Below are positions 10,303-19,171 of a stretch of 64,000 nucleotides of DNA, in pieces; the stretch's first letter is position 1; every line of letters starts with the position of its first letter. Origin of the DNA: Ampelocalamus luodianensis (Eukaryota; Streptophyta; Magnoliopsida; Poales; Poaceae); NCBI GenBank assembly GCA_036346255.1, contig CM070632.1, forward strand, positions 34,436,657-34,500,656. Reading direction: 5' to 3'. The notes beneath the pieces were generated by a model, which was not told the DNA's origin, searched no databases, and was given only the letters and a program-made list of their open reading frames with translations. The position numbers and the translations under genes were made by a program.

Positions 10303-11162
10303 GCCCTTCTTTTTTGTGAAAAGGACACCACCTAGGTTTGTCGTTCTTCCGATCTTGGCGCTTACCTTTACCTCGATCAGGATTCTGCTTGGGGTTGCGT
10401 GACTCTTTGTCGCTTACGGACAGCTGGAGATTTGTGTCACTCCGCCTTGTTCTTGGATTTCTTAGCCTTTTTATCCTTTTTCTTACCACTTTCTCCTGCC
10501 TCCTGAGGGGTATTATCTTCACGATCGATAGTGTTGTTCCACTCGACTGCTTCAGCAGCAGTCGCGTATCTATCGGCCATCTCGAAGAGTTCGGCGACAG
10601 TGGCGGGAGGATGTAAAGCGATGTCCTCTGTTATTTTTCTGCTGCGGACTCCTTGCTTGAATGCCCTGATCACAGACGAGTCAGAAACTTCCAGAATAGA
10701 ATTTTGAACCTGACTAAAGCATCTGATGAATTGACGCAGAGTTACATGATCGTTCTGTCTTATCCGGTGCAAGTCGTCCTCCTTCCCAGGGCGGTTGTAG
10801 GTGCCCTGGAAGTTCGCCAGCAAAAGGTCGCAGAGGTGCTGCCATGAGTAGATCGATTCGAACGGCTGGTTTAAAAGTCATGATCGAGCCGATCCTTCGA
10901 GCACTGTCGGAAGGTAATTTGCCATTACGTGCTCTCCTCCTCCTGCTGCTCGGATAGCGGTTGTGTGGATCTGGAGGAATTCAATGGGATTTTGGGTTCC
11001 ATCGAATTTCTCCATGTTCACTGGTCGAAAACGAGGTGGCCAGCGAACTGCTCGAAGATCGGGTGAAAACGCCCGACATCCTGAAATAACTTCTTGCCTT
11101 CTTATTTGCAGAAAAGAAGGGTTAACGTCACCGGGTGATCGTACTCGATGATACCCAGTCAC
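10223..11162 (-). pseudogene. Tat gag: capsid and zinc knuckle
   Basis: The retrotransposon gag (capsid) domain is spread over 11162-10437. It opens with M-E-K-F-D-G-T-Q-N-P and includes the Q-G-T-Y-N-R-P-G-K-E-D-D-L segment and A-E-L-F-E-M-A-D-R-Y-A. A different frame (10522-10223) then gives a basic linker followed by W-C-P-F-H-K-K-E-G-H-V-F-R-N-C, a CCHC-like zinc knuckle of the Tat type with His at the second position. At least two frameshifts separate the pieces. Gag packages the element RNA. Confidence 0.82.
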
Positions 11163-11259
11163 AGGTGGGCTGGACCTATGACAGGCCTCAGTTTTACGAG
11201 GGAAATACTCCTCGTATTCAGTTTGCTGCCGCTCATTCCGGCCCTGAAGCGGTGAAAGA

Positions 11260-12399
11260 TCACTCCTCCTGGGGGGCTTGTCGGTCTCCAGATGTCCAAC
11301 GAGCCTTCCTCAGATCGGGAGAGCGACATGAGCGAGGACCATGTCGTCTCCCATGTGACGAGTTATCCGAACGGCTGGCAGAAGATGGAGTCGTACTGCT
11401 ACGACTTCCGGGTTGATGTTGACGAGGCCGCTCGAGTTTTGCCATCGTGTTCCGAAGCCTTCGTGCGATCTCTTCTGCAAAGAGATTGTATCCCGGTACT
11501 CGAGCGAGCTCTTGGGTCGGATTTTCAAGCAAGTCGTTGATGTGCTGGAGCTCCCGAGCTTCCTCCGACTGGAAATAAGCGCGCTCAAGGAGATTCTTCT
11601 AAGCCGCTATTTTTCTTCGTCGAGTTGTCTCAGAATAGCCTATATCAGACCCTTGAGTTGGTTTTAATGAAGTGCGAGAATGTTGAGAATGTCTCGCACA
11701 TTCATCAAAGTGTTTGTCTCGTTCACCAGCGATGGTGCCCTTGCCATTGCCACGAGGGGACGTAGTGTGTGCCCGTCGGGGAGCATCATCAATCCTGCCT
11801 CTAGGAGAATGATTCTTATCAGGGGGGATGACGAAGACCTCCCGTTGATGACCTTCCCTTGCGCTCGAGGCCTCCTCGCTTGAGGAGTAGTTGAGTGACA
11901 CCATCTGGCGACTTGGAGTAAACCCCTCCAAGCAGGGGAACTCTGGGTTATAACCGTCTCCGTCTGCAGGTGTGTCATGCGATGGGATGGTTGAACTTAG
12001 AGGAAAAGTGTGCTCGATCCTCTTCTCTGCGGAATTATCCGGAGAAAGAGAACCATCAGGTGTCGATGGAGCTCTGGAATGATGGCTTCCAGAACTTGTC
12101 TCGCCAAGTCGTACTGCCTTAGGGGGACTCGAACACTTGGAGGAAAAACTCTCGTCGTGTTGTGAATCTGTCCTGGGGCAGTCCTGTTTGTGGTTGTGTT
12201 GACCCCTGCCCCCTGAGAAAGCTGATTCCTCAGCTGGGCGTATTGTTGTGGGGGATGAGGATCCCTCCTTAACTCCGGCGGTGATGCGGTCTCTGAGATC
12301 TGATAGAAGATCTCCAGAGGCGGCAACACCGTCAGATGATTCGATACTCGGCTTATAGTAGAAATCGGCATCTATGTCGATATCTGCGTAATCGGCCAA
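11260..12399 (-). pseudogene. Tat gag: N-terminal region
   Basis: The minus-strand frame 12399-11599 begins with an ATG (MADYADIDIDADFYYKP), about 145 bp inside the primer-binding site, so it is the likely polyprotein start. It encodes an acidic N-terminus followed by a low-complexity Ser/Pro/Arg-rich stretch. A shifted frame continues leftwards (11532-11260) with more Arg/Ser/Pro-rich sequence before the capsid domain. No known fold is visible. A variable, disordered gag N-terminus is usual in Tat elements. Confidence 0.7.
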
Positions 12400-12498
12400 G
12401 TCGAACTAATTCTCCTCGTTCCATTCTCCTGCCATGGTAGCATCAAAGAGAAAAGAAAGAACTGTTGACAAGGAATTACCAGATGATTCCTCACGGTC

Positions 12499-12546
12499 GG
12501 CGCCAACCACGTGGTCGTGGGTTCGATCCCCACAGACGGCGCCAAC
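12499..12546 (-). promoter_or_regulatory. Primer-binding site with tRNA-like 3' half
   Basis: Read on the minus strand, the element begins two bases after its 5' LTR with TGGCGCCGTCTGTGGGGAT, a typical primer-binding site complementary to a tRNA 3' end. Read on the plus strand, 12516-12544 is GTGGG-TTCGATC-CCCAC followed by AGACGGCGCCA. This is a perfect five-base T-stem with a seven-base TTCGATC loop and a CCA end. The similarity therefore extends well past the usual 12-18 bases. I cannot assign the amino-acid identity with confidence. Confidence 0.85.
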
Positions 12547-13305
12547 TGTCGGTGTTTTAGAACCGATCTTACGTAAAGATTATTTGATTCGGGGGGTCTC
12601 CACATTTGATCACGCAGACAAGGGAGACACGGGAATTTTTATACAGGTTCGGGCCTTCTCCAGCGAGAATAACAACCCTACTCCTGTGTGTGTTGTATTA
12701 GGTGTCCTGGTTACAATTCGGGAAAAAACTTGCGCTAATCCTCCTCCCGCTCTTTATCTCTAAAAGACACCTATTTATATTATATCATGAGGAAGGCTGT
12801 CGTTCCAGGCCTGGAGGTGCTCATTATTGTAATAATGAGAGTAATTGCCAGAGTAGTAACCTCCCCACGTCGTCTGACGGTTACCAATCAGAGATAAAGA
12901 TGAGTTAACTGTAGTTATTTCAGGTATAACTACGTATCTTGACCGCTCAGATCTCACAATTAATATGACCTACTGCTGAGTGGACCTAGTTATCTGTGGA
13001 GAAGTCGTAGCAGGGCTAGTTGTAGTAGGACTTACGACCAACGGGTAGTCGTAGAAAAGCTTACGACTGGATACTGGTCGTAGAAAGACTTACGACCGAA
13101 GATAATCGTAGGAGATCTTACGATTACGACATAGTCGTGGAAATACTTACGACCACGTGGGTAGTCGTAGAAGGACTTACGACCACCTGGCTAACTTCTC
13201 CCTTACAACTGTAAGGGGTACACCTAGTAACTGTGTGACGTCATATTTACCCATATTATACGATTAAGGATAAATAGTAAAATGAGGATTATTAGATCCT
13301 CGTCA
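12547..13305 (-). repeat. Tat LTR copy 2 (5' LTR of full-length element)
   Basis: This 759-bp LTR has the same ends as the copy at 631. It is the 5' LTR of the minus-strand element, because the primer-binding site lies just left of it. It is followed on the right by TCTAGCCCCCAGC, the complement of a polypurine tract. It therefore also serves as the 3' LTR of a second, partial copy. Confidence 0.93.
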
Positions 13306-14610
13306 TCTAGCCCCCAGCTTCAAGTGAAAATAACCTACTTGGACGAGGAGTCATAGATGATCCTACGGACACTAGGAGGCTGTAGGAAAAATATTGAAAG
13401 AAAAACTCATCAACATGTGTCTCTTTCGACCAGAAATATGCTTGGTCGAGCCAGTTTGTTGGAAATCTTACGATTACAAGATAGTCGTAGAAAATCTTAT
13501 GACTTCAGAGTAATCGTAGCCCTATGATCAGAAGCAAAACCTTTCCGATCGGCATTTCTCTTGATCAGAAGTATACTTGGTCAAGAAGGTAATTTCGCTT
13601 GAGGTTTGAAAAGAGCCTCGGTACTCTCGAACAGGCATATTTTAAAAAGATCTGTCCGTTAGACCAATTCCCGAAACGGTGGAAACCGTTGGGTTCCCAC
13701 GGCATTTTGTTTCAAGCGTACGGTTATAAAACGGACCGCGGGGATGAATTTAGGGTTCTTACCTTTTCCCTAGTTCACCCTGATTGTTCGTCGTCTTCTC
13801 GTCTCTTCCGCCGCCGACGACACTGTGCACTTTCTTGAACATTTCCCAAATCCAACTCTCTCCTCCTTGAGAAAAGATGGCTAGGATCGTCTCTGAGTGG
13901 GCTGAATCGGAAATGGACGACGCGAGGATGAATGCCTTGGTTGCCGCCGAGAAAATTCCCGAGGAGTTACTCGTGAAGTGGATTGCGGCGAATGGACAAC
14001 ACTGGCTGTCGGGGGAGGACGATCAAATCCCCGTCTTCCAGGCGTATTGTGAGTGTGGCCTCCGATTGCCTGCTCACCCCTTCCTCACACTCGCGCTCGA
14101 GCACTTTGGGGTGGAATTAGTGAACCTTGGTCCTAATTCCATCACAATGCTGAGTGTATTCGTGTATCTGTGTGAGGCATACCTGGGGATTCCGGCAGAC
14201 CTCGAGCTTTTCCAGTATTATTACGGGATGACTCGACAGGCCAGAATTGCTGGGAGTTGTGGTCTGAAGCTCCACAACGGGAAGTCGGAGGAGTATATTC
14301 AGATGTTCACCCGGTCGTCGTAGCCAGGGTGGAAGAAGAACTGGTTTTACTGGGAAGTCACCAAAGAAGACAGCCTCTCATTTATCGGAAACACAGCCGA
14401 GAGGATCTCTTCCCGGGATTCAACTCCCAGTAATCTTGACCGGATCGCCCCCTACATTCAAGCCATCAAAGACTTGAAGACGGGGGGGCTTACCAGATGG
14501 CACGTGGTGAAGGACTTCGTCACGCGCCGCATTAGTCCCCTGAAGAAACGAGTCCCTCCTATGTGGAGGTACTCGGGGAAAGAAGACCCGACCAGGGATT
14601 ACAAGGATGG
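13306..14610 (-). mobile_element. Partial second copy of Tat internal region
   Basis: This segment repeats 1391-2701 nearly base for base, including the first exon of the antisense gene, then stops at AGGATGG (14604-14610). It continues into 30 bases identical to the array's left flank (601-630) and then LTR 3. It lacks gag and pol. The same AGGATGG occurs in the left flank at 589-595, so a short-homology junction is likely. Confidence 0.9.
13877..14608 (+). pseudogene. Second copy of antisense-gene first exon
   Basis: A duplicate of 1963-2700 that opens MARIVSEWAESEMDD. It carries the same in-frame TAG (14321) as the first copy, so that stop predates the duplication. In this copy the later G run has seven bases and stays in frame (K-T-G-G-L-T-R-W-H), whereas the first copy has twelve and is shifted. 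The exon ends at the array junction, without its splice donor. Confidence 0.85.
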
Positions 14611-14644
14611 ACTCGCCAGAGACAGCAACAAAACAGTAGAGTTC

Positions 14645-15404
14645 TGTCGGTGTTTTAGAACCGATCTTACGTAAAGATTATTTGATTCGGGGGGTCTCCA
14701 CAATTGATCACGCAGACAAAGGAGACACGGGAATTTTTATACAGGTTCGAGCCTTATCCAGCGAGAATAACAACCCTACTCCTGTGTGTGTTGTATTAGG
14801 TGTCCTGGTTACAATTTGGGAAAAAACTTGCGCTAATCCTCCTCCCGCTCTTTATCTCTAAAAGACACCTATTTATAGTATATCGTGAGGAAGGCTGTCG
14901 TTCCAGGCCTGGAGGTGCTCATTATTGTAATAATGAGACTAATTGCCAGAGTAGTAACCTCCCCACGTCGTCTGACGGTTACCAATCAGAGATAAAGATG
15001 AGTTAACTGTAGTTATTTCAGGTATAACTACGTATCTTGACTGCTCAGATCTCACAATTAATATGGCATACTCGTGAGTGGATCTAGTTATCTGTGGAGA
15101 AGTCGTAGCAGGGCTGGTTGTAGTAGGACTTACGACCAATGGGTAGTCGTAGAAAAGCTTACGACTGGATACTGGTCGTAGAAAGACTTACGACCGAAGG
15201 AAATCGTAGGAGATCTTACGATTACGGCATAGTCGTGAAAAATACTTACGACTATGGGGGTAGTCGTAGAAGGACTTATGACCACCTGGCTAACTTCTCC
15301 CTTACAACTGTAAGGGGTATACCAAGTAATTGTGTGACGTCATATTTACCCATATTATATGATTAAGGATAAATAGTAAAATGAGGATTATTAGATCCTC
15401 GTCA
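14645..15404 (-). repeat. Tat LTR copy 3 (right edge of array)
   Basis: A 760-bp LTR with the same TGTCGGTG start and CCTCGTCA end. It is preceded by flank-type sequence (14615-14644) instead of internal sequence. It is followed by AGTTC, which completes the 5-bp target-site duplication with 626-630. It shows a few more differences from the other two copies in the hairpin array, for example TATGGGGGTAGTC. Confidence 0.93.
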
Positions 15405-15923
15405 AGTTCTATCTTAGTCTTTCGTAAAGCGGAGAGGAGAAGAACCAGTACTATTTCTTTAGAAAAATAGCCAAAAACAAGGAGGCCATAGGCTTTTAAT
15501 TCGCATAGGAAATGGTCGCCATTGATTCGCCATCAACCAGTGTTAACCGCAGCCATTACTCACTAGTAATTGAACCATTACTGCCAGCCGTTCGTTGATG
15601 CCATTTACTACGAGTCGGTGCGTTTCGATTTTCGAATAGATAAAGAAGAATGTGCCCACACCCGACATGCCTGCGCACGCGCGTGCACACACACACACCG
15701 CACCGCACGGCGAGCCAAGCCGAGGCGAGCGAGCGCGCATGTGTATTGGCTCTCTCCAATTCCACAAGGGGGGCTACCACGTTCAACCTTTTAAAATAGT
15801 GTAACTCCCCTTCGACTCTCCATGTGGGACTAAATAGTTTTAGCACGTGCACATGGGCCTTTGGGATTTTCCAGGAATTAATTGGAATTAAAATTGGGTC
15901 TAGCCCGTATTAATTCCAATAGG
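15405..15923 (-). mobile_element. Copia LTR fragment, right part of the gypsy target
   Basis: Read on the minus strand from about 15923, this begins TTGGAATTAATACGGGC and contains the GGCCCATGTG and TTTAGTCCCACATGGAGAG stretches common in grass copia LTRs. A (GT)n/GCGC-rich stretch lies at about 15670-15700. It ends at the gypsy array and appears to continue at 630-400. The exact LTR ends could not be fixed. Confidence 0.5.
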
Positions 15924-15958
15924 AGCGGCTAACCCTCGTCCGAGCGAACCTACTGGAC

Positions 15959-16032
15959 ATGGAGAGCCTCGCCGCTGTGTTCATCGGCTGCAAGGACGTC
16001 TTCCGTACTGCCTCCCCTATCACCGACAACCC
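15959..16032 (+). other. Orphan exon-like ORF fragment
   Basis: A single ATG-initiated frame (MESLAAVFIGCKDVFR..., ending T-A-S-P-I-T-D-N-P) runs 25 codons to a GT (CCG|GTAATTCC) that would serve as a splice donor. It lies between two copia elements, and no downstream exon of the same gene is visible. I do not recognise the protein. It may be the start of a gene disrupted by the insertion at 16176, or a chance ORF. Confidence 0.3.
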
Positions 16033-16175
16033 GGTAATTCCTTAGTTCTCATGCCTTGCTTGTTCAATCATACGCACGACACGATCCATACAAAAGGTCA
16101 ACTGCTATGGACTTTGTACGTACGCGAAGCATTGTACGTGCATGCGTGCAGGAGAAAATGATCGAGCCGGTGGTT

Positions 16176-16583
16176 TGTTAGTATTAAGTTAGTCATATTA
16201 GTATTCATTTTTTGTTTTAATAGTTGTTTTGGATTGTCGATTTGTTAGACAATTCAGAAATTGTAAAAGAGTCGATTTACTGTCTGCTCGAGAGCGAGAA
16301 ATAGAAAGCAGTCGACTCATCTTGCTCTGAATCCGGTTTGGTTTCTGAGCTTTGCTGGATCGATAAACAGTGTATATTCAGAGTCTATATAAGAAAGCAA
16401 AAACACAAAAAAGACTGCAAGTTTGCAGCATCAAAATCCAAAGTGTTATGTGATTTCGTTGCTCTATTTTCTCCACCGTGATTCGTTGTAGTCTCTAATC
16501 CTGGTCTGAATTTTCAAAAGTTCTGAATTTCAGAACTGACAAAAGCTCTAAAATTCTGTCAAAGAAGCTCTGAAATTCTATCA
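16176..16583 (+). repeat. Copia element 1, 5' LTR
   Basis: A 408-bp LTR beginning TGTTAGTATTAAG and ending ATTCTATCA. It is followed after two bases by TGGTATCAGATTC (from 16586), the initiator-Met-tRNA primer-binding site typical of plant copia elements. A TATA-like GTCTATATAAG lies at 16383-16393. There is no partner LTR in the window. Confidence 0.85.
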
Positions 16584-16585
16584 TT

Positions 16586-16597
16586 TGGTATCAGATT
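16586..16597 (+). promoter_or_regulatory. Copia element 1 primer-binding site
   Basis: TGGTATCAGATT follows the LTR end and differs from the standard initiator-Met tRNA complement TGGTATCAGAGC only in its last two bases. Confidence 0.85.
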
Positions 16598-16627
16598 CTC
16601 TGCTACGGTTCTTGGTGGGAAGATATC

Positions 16628-17514
16628 ATGTCGACTGAAGGAAGCGGCGAGGCATCAGGGAGCAAGAAAGAGACTCCAATGATGCCAGTGCTGGACCCGC
16701 AACTTGGGCGCAGCAATTACACCATATGGGTCATGAAGATGAGCATTGTTCTTCAGGCCCAGAAGGTGTGGGAAGCCGTGGATCTCGGTGGCAAGGAATT
16801 CGAGAAGGGTGGTGTCCAGTATCGCAAAGATAGAATGGTTATGTCTGCTATCTATCAAGTGGTGCCTGATCAAGTCATGACGGCCCTTGCTGGAAAGCTG
16901 ACAGCAAAGGCAGCATGGGGAGCAATCAAGATCATGTATCAAGGGCATGATCGAGTCCGAAAAGCTAATCTGTAGACTCTCCAAAAGAGCTTCGAGAGCC
17001 TGTCGATGCTGGACGGTGAGTCAGTAGAAGATTTTGTCGCTAGAGTCTCCAGCGTGGTCAACAGCATGCAAAGCCTCGGGGAGAAGGTGCCAGAAATTTC
17101 TGTGGCTTGCCGCTTCTAGCGCGTAGCACCGGCACAGTACATGCAACTCGTGACTTCAATCAAACAATGTGTCGATTTGACCACACTCATAATTGAAGAT
17201 CTGGTTGGGTGATACAAGGCTTACGATGAGAGGATTCGAATTGCCTTCAGTGATCCAAAAGAGAGTGAACACTTGATGCTAACCTGGCCGCAGTGTGAGA
17301 AGCTCGCTGTTAAAGAAAAGAAGCACAACACTAAGACGTGCGGGAACAGCACGAAGAAGGAGATGAACCGAGGAGCCAATCGCGAGCAAGCCAAGAAGGG
17401 AAACCATGGCAGTAATGCACGTGGGACTGAATCCAAGCCGAAGATCGACAAGAAAAGGATCAAGTGATACAATTGTGGCATATACGGGCATTTCAAGTCA
17501 GAATGTCACAAACC
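16628..17514 (+). pseudogene. Copia element 1 gag
   Basis: An ATG at 16628 opens a Gag frame with L-G-R-S-N-Y-T-I-W-V-M-K-M and A-A-W-G-A-I-K-I-M. Both are typical of the copia Gag domain. A TAG follows at 16973, and further pieces continue in frame beyond it. The zinc knuckle is at about 17465-17510 (Y-N-C-G-I-Y-G-H-F-K-S-E-C). The codon for its first Cys is TGA, a nonsense change. Confidence 0.8.
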
Positions 17515-17533
17515 CAAGAAAGAGAAAGCATTC

Positions 17534-18440
17534 TTGGCTGAGAAAGGTGATGATGATCCAGCACTGTTGATGCTTGAAGCATGCGAACTGATGGAGAATG
17601 AGGAGGCCGTCACTGAAGTTGTGGCACTTGTGGAGGAGAACGTTCACCTCCATCGCAGAGGGGACAACCAAGACAATGGCAATGTCTGGTACCTCGACAC
17701 AGGTGCAAGTAACCACATGACTAGTTGTAGGAAGCAATTTACTGAGCTGAATACTACTGTTGGTGGTTCGGTGAAATTTGGTGATGGATCCACAGTGAGC
17801 ATCGAAGGGTGCAGCACGGTGCTGTTTGAAGCATCCACAAGGGAGCACAAAGTCTTGATAGATGTGTACTACATCCCGAGGTTGACAAAGCAACATAATA
17901 AGCTTGGGTCAACTCGAGGAACGCAGTTGCAAAATTATGCTAGAAGATGGCAACCTGTGCGTGTTTGATCGCCAAAGACAACTGCTCGTGCGAGTCAGGA
18001 GATCGAGTAACAGGTTGTACATCCTCAATCTCAACCTCGCCGAATCGGTGTGCTTGATGGCAAGACTAGATGACGATGCATGGAGATGGCACGCACGTTA
18101 TGGTCACCTTAACTTTCAGGCATTACGCAAGATGGGCCAGGAGGGCCTAGTTGAGGGACTCCCACTGGTGAGCCATGTCCAACAGCTGTGCGACGGTTGT
18201 CTCATCAGAAAACAGCGCGTGTGCACCTTTCCCGCGTGAGGAAAACTTCAGGGCAAACAAAGTGCTAGAGCTCCTACACGGTGACTTATGCGGGGCTATC
18301 ACACCCACTACCTGGCTGGTAATAAGTATTTTCTACTAGTAGTGGATGATTACAGTAGATATGTGTGGATTGTTCTGTTAAAATCTAAAGATGAAGCTTT
18401 GCAAGCCTTCAAAAAGATCAAAACTGCAGCTGAGGTGGAG
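17534..18440 (+). pseudogene. Copia element 1 protease and integrase start
   Basis: The frame from 17534 holds W-Y-L-D-T-G-A-S-N-H-M (about 17687), the copia protease active site. A frame shift near 17900 leads to the pre-integrase zinc module (W-R-W-H-A-R-Y-G-H-L-N-F and C-D-G-C). The integrase core begins with L-V-V-D-D-Y-S-R-Y-V-W at about 18330, and the element is cut about 35 codons later, before the remaining catalytic residues. Confidence 0.85.
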
Positions 18441-18445
18441 GTGGA

Positions 18446-19171
18446 AGATGCCCGTGCCGGGCTATCTTGAAGCCGGCCCAAAGCTGCGGGCTCCCGCACG
18501 CGCCGATGACCACCCAAAGCGGCACCGACCCTCCCGGGCCGCTCGAATCCGTGCCGCCGGTGGCTCTATGCCCGCACCACAACCACCGGGTGCGCGCCAT
18601 GCCGCCGGACGCTAGCTACGCCTCCAGCGGGTGGCCCTGCATGGCCACCGCACCCGCCGATCGTACCCATAGCACCGCCAGCTATCGCGCGAAATGCCCG
18701 CACCGCACTGTTGTCGCCGATGGCACCGCCGGCCTCCCATCGCAAGCCATGCGCCCTCCGCCTGAATGCGGCCTCCCACACGAGTGCGCCGCCACACATG
18801 GCCCCGTAGCCGTCATCGGTCCACACGTCGGTGAGCCTTTGCGCCGCCCTCCTTGCACCGCGCCAGCAGCACCTCCGCGCCATTTTCGTCGCGCGCCGCC
18901 TCTCCGTCGACCACCGTGCGCACCATGTCGCGCTGCCTCACTCCATGAACTCGACCATCCGCACGCGCACCATGGCACCGGCCGCCCGCACGAGCCTGCT
19001 CGCTGCCACTGTGCCGGCACACCAGAGCTTGCGCCCACGCGATGCGCGCTACCCCCGCATGGCCACAAGTTGCCGTTGGCCGCTTGCGTACGCCCGCCTT
19101 GGCCGCCGACTCCCACACGAAGGCCCATGCACCGCCGCCTTGTGAACGGGGATAGGGGAAACCCTAATCCC
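18446..19171 (-). mobile_element. GC-rich LTR-like block, part 1
   Basis: A very GC-rich segment with long overlapping frames on both strands that are Pro, Arg, Ala and His rich. I take these to be compositional, not genes. It is continuous with 24094-24203 once the solo LTR between them is removed. On the minus strand the joined sequence begins TGTTAGGCCAGCCCGGCC and contains AGGGTTTCCCCTATCCCC. It resembles the block at 29659-30720 in opposite orientation (TGTTAAGAAATCGGGCCC, AGGGCTTCCCCTACCCC). Confidence 0.5.

Larger units (their letters stand above)
631..13305 (-). mobile_element. Tat-type Ty3/gypsy retrotransposon, full length
   Basis: A 12.7-kb element whose coding strand is minus. 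Its 3' LTR is 631-1390 and its 5' LTR 12547-13305. The minus strand carries, in order, gag, protease, reverse transcriptase, RNase H and integrase (12399 down to 6595). An antisense gene lies on the plus strand between integrase and the 3' LTR (1963-5477). That layout, with an additional ORF in opposite orientation, is known from the Tat lineage (Grande and Retand types). Next to the 3' LTR the minus strand has a purine tract (CTGGGGGGCTAGA), and next to the 5' LTR a primer-binding site. Stops, frameshifts and a lost integrase residue suggest this copy is not autonomous. Confidence 0.9.
16176..18445 (+). mobile_element. Truncated copia element 1
   Basis: A plus-strand copia element has a 5' LTR (16176-16583), a primer-binding site, gag, protease and the start of integrase. 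It breaks off at about 18445 inside integrase, after K-K-I-K-T-A-A-E-V-E. No reverse transcriptase, RNase H or 3' LTR follows; a GC-rich block of different origin is joined there. Confidence 0.88.

Noticed and set aside
12481..12546. Possible tRNA gene
   Set aside because: Only the T-arm and CCA end are present. There is no complete D-arm or acceptor partner, and the position is exactly that of a retrotransposon primer-binding site.
15660..15720. Regulatory GT/GC repeat
   Set aside because: A short dinucleotide-rich stretch inside a copia LTR fragment, with no evidence of function.
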